Assembly: GCA_033807695.1 (NCBI GenBank)
Contig: CM066303.1
Coordinates: 3,906,001 to 3,970,000 of the forward strand
Direction: 5' to 3'
Length of the DNA stretch: 64,000 nucleotides
Origin: Daedaleopsis sinensis
Lineage: Eukaryota > Basidiomycota > Agaricomycetes > Polyporales > Polyporaceae
The notes under the pieces are model-generated. The model saw nothing but the letters and a program-made list of their open reading frames with translations, searched no databases and had not been told where the DNA came from. A program made the translations under genes and the position numbers. Of this stretch, positions 1 through 13,310 are shown piece by piece (position 1 is the first letter of the stretch; each line of letters begins with the position of its first letter).

Positions 1-375
1 TGGAAATAGCTGTGTCGCAGAATACAGATGTGGGTCGGACACATTGTCTTCCCTTCTTCGAACGAGATGTGTCGACATGCTATATCATGATATCATGATA
101 CGACGGTCGGTGTTTCGGCATAAGGCTACGCCTTCTCAATCCCCCCGCGCAACAATGCAGCACGTCACTCAACTTGAACGAGGTTCAATCGGCGAAGTCT
201 AGTATGCGCACGTAGGATCACCATCAGGAATGGAGCGTCTTAGTTGACGTTGAGTGCTTCTAGCTGATAGCGGTGCGAAATACCTCGGTTATCGAGTCTC
301 GAGAGGATGTTCACATACGTACCGTGACGGAAGAGCGTCAATTCTGGGCCGGTGTCCGAGTCCTCCGACGGCTTC
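1..375. other. gene-free left edge
   Basis: No open frame with recognisable protein content is seen here on either strand. The stretch lies downstream of the QCR2 fragment, which ends near 376. Nothing else can be supported. Confidence 0.5.
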
Positions 376-1214
376 CTACACTCCCGGGGCAGGGGCAACC
401 ATCACCTTGGGCCCGAGCGCGGCAACGCGGCCGTCGCGCGCGTCGTAGTACGCGCTCGCTGCAGCGAATTTCGCCTCCGCGACCGCCTTCTGGAGCTCCT
501 CGTCCTTGAGCGAGCCCGCAGCCTTGAGCGCCGCGACCGCCGCCGTGTCCGCGGCCTTCACGTCCGCGGCTGTCGGGCCCTGCACGAGCAGCCCGACGAG
601 GGACGCGTCCGAGTACGGGAGGATGACGGCGTTGACGGACGAGCCCGCCGCGAAGCCCGCCGCGAGCGGAGCGGAGACGTGCCTTTCGAACACTTCACGG
701 ACGGGGTCGGGTCGAGGTGCGCGGCGAGCACTGCGAGCTCGGCTGTGGGGGCCCCAGCCGCCCCGAAGCCGATGAAGACCGCCTGCGGGCCGCTGTGCGC
801 GTCCACACGCGTCTCCCCCCAAAGTACGTCGCCTGGGCCGCCGACGGGGCAGCAGGGGCAGAGGCAGAGGCAGGGGCGAACGAGCCGAGCGACTGCGCGA
901 CGAGCTTCTCGAGCGCGGGGGGGGGGAGATGCCGGTGCCGAGGACGGCGACGTTGCCCGCGCCGAAGACGGCGGCGGCGTACGCCTGCACGTCCGCGGCG
1001 GTAACGTGGTGCCCGGGGGTCGCGAAGACGGAGTTGCCGAGCCCGGAGCGGAAGGCGAGCGCGTGCGCGAGCTCGAGGGCGTGGGTCGCCGGGTCGGCGA
1101 GCGCCGCGGCGGACTCGGCGGCGCATGTCGGGGCGAGCCACTCCGAGAGCTCGTAGCGGTTGAACTTGGCCGAGGTCAGGAAGGAGGAGAGGACGTCGAC
1201 GAAGAACGCTCTGT
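376..1214 (-). pseudogene. QCR2: QCR2 fragment: C-terminal half of cytochrome bc1 core subunit 2, frameshifted
   Basis: Read on the minus strand, this encodes the C-terminal part of the M16-family core protein 2 of mitochondrial complex III, a non-catalytic structural subunit on the matrix side. Recognisable segments include AFRSGLGNSVFATPG, VTAADVQAYAAAVFGAGN, GPQAVFIGFGAAGAPTAEL and LPYSDASLVGLLVQGPTAA, ending in ALGPKVMVAPAPGV. The reading frame changes at least three times. One break lies in a run of ten C/G at about 917-926 and another in a run of six near 818-824, so sequencing error in homopolymers cannot be excluded. The 5' half is missing. A pyrimidine tract ending in CAG just before AFFVDVLSSF looks like an intron acceptor, so this is a genomic piece and not a retrocopy. 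It is joined directly to a broken DUF6535 sequence. Family assignment is confident; non-functionality is inferred from truncation and frame breaks. Confidence 0.8.
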
Positions 1215-2006
1215 GGAAGGAGGGAGGGGGGCGGGCAAGTGGGTCGGCACGGGCGTAGGGTGCCACTGCCGAATCCGTGCATCATGAGGGGAGGATCCTG
1301 AGATGTCAGGATTGTACTCGGCCAGCCATTGCAAGTGGACCATGATGGCAACCGACGCGGCGGACAGGCTGAAGATGAGACTCGAAAACCAGAGCACGTT
1401 CAGGACCACGGCCCAGCGGTCAGGAGCGGGAGCGGGAGCAGCCGTCAAGGGGCTCGCAGGCTGCGTCGTGTTCACGAGGGGAGGATTGATTGCGAAGCTG
1501 TTGAGCTGCAGCGAGATCTGCTGGAGGGTAACAAGGACGGGATCTGGAGGCGGCGGAGAGTGTGTCCATCTCCTCCTTCCAACGCTGCACCATGTCATCG
1601 CTGTACTGCTTCACAATTCCCGCAATCTCTTGCCTTGATTTGGTCTTCTCCTCTTCAGTGAATAAGGAGCTCTGGCGCTCCTTCCATCGTTTCTGTGCTT
1701 GACTCAGTATATCACAAGCGACCGATGACGACATGGCAAATCATACCCTTACGCTCGGTATCTTGCAGTCACGTAGGATGCGCGGCAGTGGCTCTGATTC
1801 GGTAGGCTCTGCATCCTATGCACATCTCACTTAGACAATATTACCCTAGAGACGATAGAGCTGCGACGTACCAGTGTAGCCCCGCCGCCGTCACCATGCG
1901 CGTTCTCACGAATAGTAGGTCCCGATTCATGGTTCTGCTCTGGAGATCTAGCGGAGACTCCTTCTGCTGTTTCCGATTGTGGCGGTACAGGCTCTGCGTC
2001 TGACAT
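1215..2006 (-). pseudogene. truncated DUF6535 membrane-protein copy (copy 1)
   Basis: This is a minus-strand paralogue of the intact gene at 9,191-11,719. Exon 1 is preserved (start at 2,006, MSDAEPVPPQSETAEG), as are the coiled KRWKERQSSLFTEEEK segment and the first membrane segment WAVVLNVLWFSSLIFSLSAA. Compared with the intact copy, about 115 bases including an intron and the AGLFSAVLTAF segment are deleted near 1,560. One extra codon changes the conserved KQWLAEY to HLQWLAEY. After the SSPHDARIRQ region, homology stops abruptly near 1,262 and the sequence passes into the QCR2 fragment. The remaining three quarters of the protein are absent. It is a decayed product of the segmental duplication described in the findings. 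Confidence 0.8.
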
Positions 2007-5000
2007 ATGGGAGAGCTTGAGCGGGGACGGTACGATAGTGAACGGGGGCCTGTTGGGGATGGTACAGGACGGGGACAGAGTGCGTACGCCAGGTGTCCGC
2101 ACCATGCACGCTCCTGCGCGCTCTGAACCACCACGAGGACTGAAGAAGACACTCAGAGCTGTCAAACCTTCTCACGAATATCTATTATTAGAGTCCGACG
2201 CAGGACGCCCTGTGTCGTGTGTCGCCCATGACAGACTCTCCGCCAGCAACTTGGAAGGTGCGTCATGCATCGCTATCGCTAAGACATGTCCATCCGCTAT
2301 CTCACACCGCGATCGAGTGTGCACATATTGTCTCCCTCGACGCTGAGCAAGCGACTTAGATCCCTGTGTCCAACGCTCGGCCGGTGTGGATGCGGCTGGG
2401 CAGTGCGCATATACGTACAAGTTGAAAGCAGTTCAGACACAGCCATCGTAGCCGTGCGAGCTGGCACGGTCGTACTCAACATCGCTCAGGACCTGCTGTC
2501 ATCCAAGCGGACTCGAAAGTCCTAGCTCCTAGCTGAAATCGGCGGAGTCTGAGCGATGTCGGAGCGTGTAGTATGAGAAGAGGAGGAGGGATATACTTGC
2601 GAGTCGATGCGCCACGAAGGCGTCGTGTGCCTAAGTGATGAGGTGGGTGCTATGAGTGGCGGGGATGCAGGATACGCCTTGATATGCACGCTGAGCAGGG
2701 TGTTCGGCGAGGACGTGTCTGGATCGTGAAGACACGCGATCGTGCGCGAATGCGAATGCGAGTAGATAGTGGCAGCGACGTGAAGGGCGAACGACGGTGG
2801 TCCTATTCGAGTCGCAAGCAAGAACGAGAGCCGCACGTTGGCGGCTTGATCTGTGAGCGGAGAGTATGAGAACTGGAGGGAAGCTCGTGTCCGAATGCAC
2901 GCGACAAATTGGGCCCTGAATCAAGGATCCGAGTGTGGGCAGATGGCACAGGTACACTAGCCAGGACTGTGCAGAGCTCACGAGCACACGAATAGCACAG
3001 AGAGCACAAGGAGAAATGAGACAACATCGTTCATTCGTGTGTTGAAACGACAGACAGATGGGCGGGACGGTGAGGAGATCATATACTGAGTACGGACTCT
3101 GGTACACGATGTCATACGAGCTGATCGAGAGGGTGTGACGGAGCACTCACCTAGTGCACACCATGACCAGGTCCAAGTCGACTCCCGTAGTCTCCACAGC
3201 GGTCATCGGTCAAGGGCGAAAGCGGATAGAGCAGACAACTGCTCGGTGCTCTCATGCATGCTGGACTACATCTGTGTGATTCTGCATGAGCTTCTGCAAC
3301 AGTAACGGCGACACTCAGCGACACTCACGCTCGGCCGACTTGTCGTACCCTGTGCTAGAACGAGACGGACGACTGTAGTGAGAGTCCGCGTCGTCGTCGT
3401 TCGCGGCCATGAGATGAGTGTACTTCACGTGTTCGGTGTGAGATCGTGAGCCACCATGAGCACTGCGTCTAGACATCGCGCAGTGGGCTTCGCCTTCGAG
3501 CACAACACGGGGGTTCTATCGCAGTCGTGGTCGCGTAGTAGTAGAGAATGGGGACACCCAATAAGGCGCACATGGCGACATCGTGACTCGTCAAACTTTG
3601 TGTCGTAGTGTCGTTAGTAGGGCGTACTTTACGCGTCCGCTATAGACACTGTCAGTCATCGGATTGGAGTGCGAGAGACTGCGTAGATACTGACCCTGCA
3701 TGGACCCCCTAGCACCGCGAACGATATTACGACAGCCGGAAGAACTCCAATGTGCTGCCAAAGACTTCGAGCAGGGCGCGTGCGCGATCTGTGCAGGGAA
3801 AGTGAAAATGTTTCGGGACTGACAGAATCGGAGCGCGGGCACTTACGTGGAGGTCGTTACGGAGAAACGGTATCATCCTGGTCCGATCTACAACAAATGG
3901 GAGCCTCTGGGGGGCAGCGGTCATTGGGATCTTGTGTTGAACCATGGGACGTTGGGGAACGGACACAGACCCGGACACAGACAGGAGGATCGTCCGACTG
4001 TGCTGACAGCGGTGAGCGAGCGCGATGACCAAATCCGTTGCCAGTAGCGTATACGAGTCTTGAACGCAGTCGCTATGAGAGAGCGGCGGTGTAGGATGTG
4101 TAGGATGTCTCGATTATGTTTTGTAGGCGAGTCACGGGAGCAGACGACATACTCACGCCTCGTAGAGCACCTGTACGACACTCACTCGTAGTGGTCGATC
4201 CTGGGTCGATCTATCGATGCGCCCACGATATATGAGGCATCAGCGCGCATGCACCCAAGTGGTCGTGAAAGCGATATGCTCGATAGGATCGACGTGGCCA
4301 GAGGCTTCCCCGACGAGAACTCCATCACGATTCACAACGTGTGTCGTCGGAGACGTCTGGGGATTACTGATTTAGGGGAGGGATCACCGACGCCGCACTC
4401 CTTCCACCTGTAACGCAATCATTTGTTGATTCCGGAGGCGGAGTACCGCGCATCGCCAGTATATAGACGCCGGAAGGTCGGAATGAACGACGATTCTGAC
4501 AAGTGACGACTCGGATGTTCGTAGAGCGCAGCACTTGAAGGTGTCCGCGTCGCGAATATGACGTGTTTGTGGGCTACGGAAACGAAGACATAGCATCCAG
4601 AAGGGCATCGGCTCGTAATCGATACAGGCGAGCGGCAGAGACGTGCTGGCGAGAAGACGGACGGGGTGTACTCGAGTCCTTAGCAGACCTGGTGAGGACT
4701 GTAAGATGTTTTGGAGCGTAGCACGAAAGTAGTACGAGGTTTACTCACGTGCGGCATAGAGCCTTGGGAGGAGTTGTGCAGAAAGGAAGAAATGTGCCAC
4801 ACTTCGCAAGAACGGGGTGATCGTAAGCCTCCTGCGTGCGAGGTGTACAAGGGCGCATTGGGGTTCTCCTTTGCGGCGACCGCCAGTCCTAGAGCGAGCT
4901 GCGAAGAAGAGCGCGAGCTAGATACCGAAGTGAGGTCCGTCAGCAAAGTATTGGACCATGAGACGTCGAGGAGCTTCGACAGGGCGTGGTCACACCCGTC

Positions 5001-5740
5001 GCGAGAGCCGTGTGTAGGGTTTGTGCGCTCAGGCGCAAGATGGGCGGCAGCCGACCGAGAACAGTTATGATTAGGACATGTCGGATTGCTCGCGAGATGA
5101 CAAGGAAGCCGGCGATATGACCAGACGTCGCGGGCGCTGGCGACGTCTTTTGTGGTGCAACGTGGAATCAATATCTGCACACAGTGAACTGAATAGGAGA
5201 TGTGGTTAAGCAGGGACGAGTCGTGGGGTCTCAGAGAAGACTAAACGTACCATACTTGATGGGAGTGGATAAGCAGTGAGCCTCACAGTATCAGGTGTAC
5301 GCGAGCGAAGGAGAGCTCCTGTTTGTGGGGGCTGCCAGGGTCTTGGGCGAGTTGCAAACGAGGGAGCAAGCAATATGGGTCCAGATGGCACCGGACGTAC
5401 GCCAGGAAGGAGAGTCTGCATGCATACAGGCGCAGAGACAACATTAGGCGGTGGTTGCATCATCGAACATTCATGTTCGAAGCAGATACACGGGCGAGAC
5501 GAGGGACAGGGTGTGTGGGGTGGATCTAGGGGCTGTAGAGAAGTACTTACCTCGCGCACGGGCACACAGCCGTGAGTTGGACTCCAGTAGTCTCGAAGGA
5601 GCCTGGCCCTCAGGGAGACCGGGGAGCAGAGCGGATAGGGATAGTCACAAGAGAGACGCGTCGAGGGAGTCAGGTAAGCGCAAGGCTGTGGCGTGGGGAC
5701 GGACCCAGGGTAGAGCAATCAGAACTGAGCGAGAAAAGGC
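2007..5740. repeat. spacer block, copy 1 of a segmental duplication
   Basis: No gene is supported here, but the block is colinear on the same strand with sequences further right. Positions 2,007-2,280 match 11,720-12,000; 2,500-3,300 match 12,350-13,310; 3,590-4,620 match 17,750-18,700; and 4,680-5,740 match 18,890-19,930. Read on the minus strand it carries several strong 5' splice-site-like motifs, near 3,151, 3,325, 3,845, 4,152, 4,745 and 5,544, many conserved in the second copy. Short exon-like stretches before some donors translate to a recurring TTGV-type motif. This suggests an old multi-exon minus-strand gene, but I could not build an uninterrupted one. Confidence 0.6.
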
Positions 5741-8400
5741 GGTCTTGATTAGCAGAGCAGTAGACAGCAGCAGCCTGAGGAGGACCATGAGGATAGAGAC
5801 GAGGATGAAGGAGAAGCAGTCTGCAGGCGCCCGGGCCCTGTTCGGCGCTTGCAGCAGAGTCGATGGGCGCTCTCGCTCGTGCTCCTCGTTCTCTCCTGCC
5901 GTCGTGTCCGCCGCCGCATGCATCCTCTACTACACACTCCCTCCGAGTCTGTGCGCGACTGGTGCCAGTAGACTCCTCTGCCCCTGTGCAACGCCCCCTG
6001 CGCGTCCCCTCGCACCTGCGCCTGCCCGGCCGGCGCCCTCGCAGAAAGGACGCAAATGAACCTTGCGGAATGGCAGCGAACGAGGGACGTATAGTGTACT
6101 TGGGGCTCGGTGAGTTTCTAAAGCTTTACTCTTGCATTAGCTGCACATAAACCTTGATTAGGAGAAAGCGCGCAAACAGCTGTCGAGTGCGCTCCGGGCG
6201 CACGAACATGTCCTCCGGCTCCTCTAAAGTCAACTCCTCCCCTCTCCGTGCGCATGTCAGACGCGCCCCATGCGCTTGAACGCGTCCGCGACGTACCCAA
6301 GCTCGCGTTCCGTACGCATCCAGCCCATCGGCGTGTCCTCAACGCGCGTCATTCCTCCCCTCTCCATATGCTCACGCGTGTTTTCAAACGCGTGCTACAC
6401 GATTGTCATGCGCATCAACGTTTTCGCGATTCCTGTGCAGCTCAATACCATATTCCTCTTGACACAGGCCGCACTCGAGAGAGCCTACAGGTACGAGGAC
6501 GTCACACACTCCGGAGGCACACCCCACTCGTCTCGGCTGGGTGCAGACCTGTCTTGCACTCCGCCTAGAACCCCCATCGAAACCCCGTGGACTCCCCCGT
6601 ACTCACAGAACGCACACAGCAGTCCTCGCGATCTTTGGGGAACTCAACGTGATATTCATCTGGACACGGCCGAGCGCGACAAAGTCGACAGGTACGTGTA
6701 CGAGCACAGACCCCGTATTGGCAGGCACACCCTGCACATCTCAGATTGAGATGTGCAGGACGCGCCGGAATGCAGAAGACCGCACACGCGTACGGTGCGC
6801 GCATTCTGAGCCTCACGTAGATCTGCGCAAGACTGACCCGGGAATGGACGCCAATGTGTCGGCCGCAGGTACCGCGGGTCGTCGACGCGACAGGACAACG
6901 CCCGAGGAACAGGAACACATACGACGCCCCGCCCTCGTCCACCTCCGCAGGAGCGTTCTGGCTGCGCGCAGTGCCAGTACGCTGGGACCATAGTCGATAG
7001 GTACGAGCAGATACCGGGCCGGAGGCGCAACCTGCACATATCGAGGATGAGATGTGCAGGATGCGCCGCCGTGCATGACGTGCGATGCGCTCATCTTCAC
7101 CTTTTCGTTTCACAGACGTGCTGCGCAAGACCCGGAAACGAACGCCGGATGCGTCGGCGCGACTACACTCGGGATTGTCATTCGCGCACCGTCCGCGTCA
7201 CATCCACATCCTCCGCAGCTCCCGATACGACTATGGGCGTGAGCTCTCCACTCGTACGCTCTGTTGGAGGCGGACCATGTACATCTACGACACCGTGCAT
7301 TCCCGTACGCAAGGACCGAATCGGCGACACAAGCTCATCATCCAGCAGCTCGGCCCATACAGCTCGTGCGCGTCCATCGCCGCACCCACGGTACGTCTAC
7401 ATTCCCCGCGACACAATCCGCAGGTTCACGACACGCCCAGCGCAGCGCAACGTACACTCCGCCTGTTGCACGCCAGGATGGGTCGTGGCATGCACCCTGG
7501 AGACAGTACCGACGGACGAGCCACGAGCCGTACGTCGACGCGGTTTCGCCGAGCACTGCAGTGCGTGAGCGGCGCATGGCTGCGGAGGGAAGACGGAGGA
7601 AGAGGAAGAAGGCCGAAGGTCAGTGTCGCGACGACTCGTATCGACGGCCACGGCTGCGCGAGGGCGGTGTTCGGGAACATGCGCTCACGCCCCTCATCTC
7701 GATAGGCACCAGGCTACTTATCGCCATGACGGGACACGTAGGCCCTACGCTCCCGAACGGCGGGTGCGCTCGCGCGAGATCACGTAGGATCGCGGTGTGT
7801 AGACTACCTTGTGCTCTATCATAATACATACATTGCACTGACCTCGACGCTTGCGAGGACCCGCAACCACCCCAACGTGATGCTGCCCACTTCCATCTCG
7901 TGGCCATACGTGGTTCCGCTCACCACTCCTCCTCGACGCTGGACTCAAATCTCGTTCGACAGCTCCCTGCCCCACACAACGGCCTCGGCTTCCATCACCG
8001 CCTTCACCGTCCGCGGAGTATTGGGCCTCTTCCGCCTCTTCTCGTGGAGCAGGTCCGTCACCGAGCGTGCTCGATGGCCGCCAGCGTCCGGCCGGATGCT
8101 CTTCTGCAGGCTGCCATCGTGGCTCGGGTCCGGGGCTGCTGGGAACGGTCTGCTCGTCCGACGCGGACGCGAGGTGCATCTTCGTGCTCCCGGAGCGCGA
8201 GTAGGTGAGATTGTTCAGGTGCGTGAAGCTGCAAGGCGGAGGAAGTCGACGACGATCGCGCAGACCCCCGCGTACATCTCCCGGACATATACAGAGAGCG
8301 TGTACTGTCGAGCACGGGCAGGCTGTGACGAACTCGGAGACGCGACGGAGCGACAGAAGCCGCCGCGAACGAGTCGCGACAGCGGACCTATCAGCGGCGT
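5741..8400. repeat. GC-rich duplicated block, copy 1
   Basis: Positions 5,741-6,110 match 41,910-42,260. Positions 6,230-7,100 match 50,500-51,200, and 7,340-8,200 match the joined flanks of the LTR element (about 51,300-51,490 plus 57,792-58,370). Identity is moderate with many small indels. The long open frames on both strands (for example 7,745-8,530 minus and 7,085-7,824 plus) overlap each other, are explained by high GC, and are not conserved as frames in the other copy, so I do not call them genes. An older gene may underlie the block, but no family is recognisable. Confidence 0.6.
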
Positions 8401-9190
8401 TCCCGGCGAATCTGCCCTGTCGAAGTGTCATGGTGTGTGCGGTGAGCCTCTGACAAATGTGCCGATTGGAAAGCGTACTTGAACTCGCTATCGTAGGTGT
8501 GACGAACGAAACACCAGTCACAGTGTCCATCGCGAATAGGGCACACGTGCGAGTCGGTCACTCTGGTTCGAAGTGCGAAGTGGATGGACAGCTAGACCAC
8601 GCAAGGTGTGAGCGAACGATCTCGGTACAGAAGGCTGTAACTGACTTACATTCTGACCAGTGGACTGGACGAGAGCTGGTTGGTATTGAGCGGGTCGGTA
8701 TTGAGCGGGAAGCCGGGAGGAAAAGTGAATACTGGATGGTACAAAAGACATGCAGGGGACCAAGAGAGATATGCTAAGCCGGGGGCCTGAGGGAGGGGAG
8801 AGTACAGAGAGTATGGAGCCAGCGGGAACAGATTCGGGACACGTGGAAGCCGTCGGTCTGTTGAAGACATGGACAATGCGGAAAGTCGGCCGGTTGTTGG
8901 AACCATCGAGAGCTTGGTACGAGCGCGAATATATTAAAGAAAAAGATGGATGCATGGGGTGTTTGGAAGTGAGAGGAGCCTGAAATGAGAAGTCGCCCAT
9001 CTGTTGAATACCCGACGAGTCTATGGTGCTCGGGATGTCCTGAGAGCTTGAGGATACAGCGAGTCGGATAGCGGGAAGAGTGTAACAACGCTGAGATTGG
9101 GGTATTAGGTGCGAAGAGATGGAGTCGACGGGGTAGAGCAAACCGCGGGGCCGGGTGATGGCTCAAGAACGGACGAGCGACACGGGCTTG
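8401..9190. other. gene-free stretch downstream of DUF6535 gene
   Basis: This lies 3' of the DUF6535 gene on the minus strand. Only short overlapping open frames on both strands are seen, with no recognisable protein. It may contain the 3' untranslated region of that gene. Confidence 0.4.
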
Positions 9191-11719
9191 TCACAAACCC
9201 GTGTTATTCTGAGACGTGGGATCAAGGACAGCCTGTTCTTGAGGCGGAAGAGCATCGATGATCTTGACAATTGCGCGAGAGGATGCGGTATGCTTGTGCG
9301 ACGTGTCAATGGGTTCCGAGGGGTTTGAAGTTGGAGACGGCGCGAGGGACCCCGCTCCGTCGGAATCCGGGTTATAGACTGGGCGGACTGTCTCTTGCGG
9401 AGGCGGCTGTATAACAATCATGTCAGCTCCGCAAGTCGCGATCACCTAGGATAACACTCTTACCGGATTCAAATTTTGCTTTACTCGTGAGATCCAATCC
9501 TTCACCTGTACCTGACAATGTTCGATCTCCGTTATCCACTTCCTGGGCTCAAAATAGTCCAATACTTCTACTTTTTCGATGTTCAATGCCTCTCTGAGCT
9601 CGTCAAAGAGCAATCTGTCCGCGTTCCGACCAGTCTCCAGCATGTCTCGAAGATCATGGATGATGCCAGACCAAAGGTATGCGGTATATGTTGTAGCGCA
9701 CAAAGCGAGACGGAGAATCCCTTCAAGTCCATAGCGCGGATGGGCCCAGACCTGCAGAAAATCTTCATCGCTTGCTGCATGATTTAGGGCATAGAGCAAC
9801 GACGGCAAGGTGGCCACCCATCCATATGTGAAGACAATACGGCCATCGTTTTCTTCAAGCCCCTCCTGAATTCGAGCTCGTAGCTGTGTTGCAAAAGCTG
9901 CGACTAAGCCACACATGTTAGCTTATTCCGTAATGTGGTGATCAAGACTCTAGCTGCTGCTCACCCCGCTTTCCGGCTTGTGCACTCAGTGTCTTCTGAT
10001 TTCTATAGACATGTTGAAGTGACCGACACAGAAGCAGAGAAAGTTCGCACGCGGGGTCCCGAGCTGCAACGTCTTGAGATACGCTCACAAGGTCCATGCA
10101 GATGTCGGATGGACCTGTATTGCGTTCTGGGTAATGTCCTAGAGATAGTTCGAGCTGATCTGCCCAGTTGGCTGTGTCTGTGTCCGGAATGTAGTAACTG
10201 ACGGTAGCGGCATTCACCAAGAGTCCGCTACATAATACACGGCAGGGTGCTTGCATGAAGGCATAATCCCATGCAAGCTGGTGTCGCGTCAGTTCAGCCT
10301 TGATCTGCGAGAAGTAACGAGAGGCGTGTTCGAGCTCCAGCATGATGACAATGGGCATAGAGGCGGTGATGTTGCGAGGATCCAGAGTGGTGGTGAATGC
10401 CGTGGTAGCCATATCAGCGTCGAGGTTTTCTTGGTTGTTGGAAACGGCCTTGAGCTCCTTTCCGCGTATGGTCAATGCTGCGCTGGAGGCGTCCATATAT
10501 CTGTACACCTTTTCGGCTGCTTTATGTTTCCAGTTGCCTGACGGCCGTATCGTATAATACGCCTTCTTTGACAGCCGGAGTAACGGACGAGCGAGAGAAG
10601 AGACCACGAACGTCAACCCAATAGCGGGTGGCGTGATGTAACAGCAGTCACGACTGAAGGTCGGTAGGACAGTCGTGACGAGCGTGAAACCGAATAGAGC
10701 TCCAATCAGGATGGTTGCAACGACGGCGACAGTATGATTGAGACGAAATAGTAGCACGAGCATGCCGGCAAAAAACAGGGCTAAGGCGATTTGCAGGAGA
10801 ACAGGAAGGACACCGATGATCTCAGCGACTCTCCACCTCCTGAGGCTGTTCAGCCGGTGTTGTCGAACCCGTGCGACATGAGGGGAGGAACCTGAGATTC
10901 CGGTGTTATATTCAGCCAGCCATTGCTTGACCATGATGGCGACTGATGCGGCCGACAGACTGAAGATGAGACTCGAGAACCACAGCACGTTCAGGACCAC
11001 GGCCCAGCGTTGAGGAGCGGGAGCGGGAGCAGCCGTCAAGGGGCTCGCAGGCTGCGTCGAGTTCACGAGGGGAGGATTGATTGCGAAGCTGTTGAGCTGC
11101 AGCGAGATCTGCTGGAGAGTAGCGAGAACAGGATCGGGGGGCGGCGGAGTGAGGAGGGGGTATGATTCGACGTTGAATGCTGTGAGGACAGCGGAGAACA
11201 GGCCGGCCTGTTTACAAGAAGGTCAAAGGGTGGTTACAATGTCATGGAGGTACAAGTCACGCACGTATACGAGTAGTGTGTCCATCTCCTCCTTCCAACG
11301 CTGCACCATGTCATCGCTGTACTGCTTCACAATCTCCGCGATTTCCTTCCTTGATTCGGCCTTTTCCTCTTCGGTGAATAAGGCCTTCTGCCGCTCCTTC
11401 CATCGTTCCTGTGCTTGAATGAGTATATCACAAGACACCGATGATAATATGGCAACTTATACCTCTGGGCTCGGTATCTCGTCGTCATCTAGGAAGGACA
11501 GCAGTGGCACTGATACCGTAGGTTCTGCATCCTATCCACATCTCACTCAGCCAATATCACCCTAGAGACTATGGGACTGCGACGTACGAGTGTACAATGA
11601 CCGCCGCCTTCACCATGTGCGTTCTCACGAATGGGTCCCGATTCATGGTTCTGCTCCAGAGCTCTAGCAGAGACTTCTGCCGTTTCGGATTGCGGCGGTA
11701 CAGACTCTGCGTCTGACAT
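9191..11719 (-). CDS. DUF6535 domain multi-pass membrane protein, intact, six exons
   Basis: By-eye splicing gives six exons: 11,719-11,629, 11,524-11,463, 11,408-11,265, 11,207-9,965, 9,903-9,464 and 9,406-9,191. They join in frame to 731 residues. Residues 1-51 are acidic and polar, followed by a charged helix (ERWKERQKALFTEEEKAES) and the DUF6535 hallmarks AGLFSAVLTAF and VVLNVLWFSSLIFSL followed by KQWLAEY. Two or three further membrane segments follow (VLPVLLQIALALFFAGMLVL, TILIGALFGFTLVTTVL). The remainder is a soluble C-terminal region ending in a Pro/Ser-rich tail. DUF6535 proteins are a large family of unknown function, expanded in agaricomycetes. All five introns are short with GT-AG ends. 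The start at 11,719 was chosen because it reads into a good donor (GTGAGAACGC) and is conserved in two decayed paralogues. Confidence 0.88.
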
Positions 11720-13310
11720 AGAGGAGCTCTTGAGTGGAGACTGTACGACGGTGAACGGGGGCTTGCTGGGGATGGTGGGGGAAGGGGGCAGAGTGCGTAC
11801 GCCAGGCGTGCACACCGAGCAGGCTCCTGCATGCCCTGAACCACCACGAGGACCGCAGAAGACATGTCACGCTCCGAGCTGTCAACAAATGTCTATTATT
11901 AGAGCCAGACGCAGGACACTCGATGTCGTCTGTATCGCTCATGACAGCACTCTTAGCCAGCAACTTGAAGATGCATCCGTCGCTATCGGCTACATTTGAA
12001 CCTGCGTGATATAGTACATGACCGTAAAAAGTCGAGCGTGCTTTGCGGGCAGCACCTGCATTTTATATGACTGTTAGTGCTCGAATGCGGGCGCAAGAGG
12101 TGTACTCACCGCGAATGACTGTCCGACCTCGACGAACGTTTAGGACGCAGGAGACGCCCAGGTATTCGCGAGAACCGTCGAGGACCTGGACAGAAGCCGT
12201 CCGTTTGATTTTCACGATCCGACGATGTGAGCGAGGCAACGGTCCGCTGTATGTATGCGTGTCAGACTACGAGGCATTGATTTATGCGCGAAGTGGTTGT
12301 TAGACTTACCGACATGACACAGCTTGTGTGTGACAATGTCGCGAACCTCGCTCGGGAGCTGCGGTCATCCAAGCGGACTCGAAAGTCCCGGCTCCTAGCT
12401 GAAATCGGCGGGGTCTGAGCGATGTTGGACCACGAAGGCGTCGTGGGTCTAAGTGATGAGGTGGGTGCTAAGAGTGGCGGGGATGCAGGATACGCATTTA
12501 TACGCACACTGAGCGAGGGACGGAACAGTGCTTGGCGAGGACGCCTCCGGGTCGTGAGGATGCACGATCGTGCGTGAATGCGAGGTGTCGATAGTTGTGG
12601 CGATGTAAGGCGCCAGTGACGTTGGTCCAGTTTGAGTCACAAGCAAGATTGAGAGCCGTAAGTTGGTGGCTTGAACTGTGGGCAGAGAGTATAAGAACTA
12701 GGGGGAAGCTCGTGTCGGATTGCGCGACGAATACCGCACTTAATCAAGGATCCGAGGGTGACAGATGACACGTGTACGCTAGGCAGGATTATGTAGAGCA
12801 TATGAGCATCACGAAGAGCACATGAGACGGAAGCAATGTCGTTCATTCGTGTTGGACGGGAGCATGATAGGCGGGACGGGGTGAAGAGGAATGCATATAC
12901 TGAGGGGACGGGGTACACGGTGGCCTACGAGCGGATCGAGAGGGTGTGACAGAGCACTCACCTAGTGCACCATGGACAGATTGGAGTCCCCTCCAGTAGT
13001 TTCCAAGACAGCCAGCGGTCGAGGGCGAAGGCGGATAGACGAGGAGAGAGGAGAGGGTATCGATATCATCAGTTCTTGCTGCAACAAGCAGAGCAGAGAC
13101 CAGAAGCTGAGAGTCGCAGAACAGATGCAGGAGACGGAGACCAAACAACAGCGGGTGAAAGTGCGAAGTGCCTGCGCGCACCGCGCGCCATAATCCCATT
13201 GGTCCGATGCATGCTGTAAGCCGCCTACGACAACTGACCTGCATGCTGGACTACTGATTTCGTGATTCTGCATGAGTTTCTAAAACAATGTCTTCTATCA
13301 GACACTCACG
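11720..13310. repeat. spacer block, copy 2 (5' flank of DUF6535 gene)
   Basis: This is colinear with 2,007-3,300, for example the TATTATTAGAG segment near 11,893 against 2,185, and the sequence around 12,360-12,500 against 2,510-2,660. It includes the upstream region of the intact DUF6535 gene. Minus-strand donor-like motifs lie near 12,111, 12,306, 12,957 and 13,305. No open frame with protein-like content was found. Confidence 0.6.

Noticed and set aside
352..1287. 311-codon plus-strand frame
   Set aside because: Antisense to the QCR2 fragment. GC-rich sequence keeps it open, and the translation is Arg-rich with no domain.
7745..8530. 261-codon minus-strand frame in the GC-rich block
   Set aside because: Overlaps plus-strand frames of similar length, and the frame is not kept in the paralogous block at 57.8-58.4 kb.
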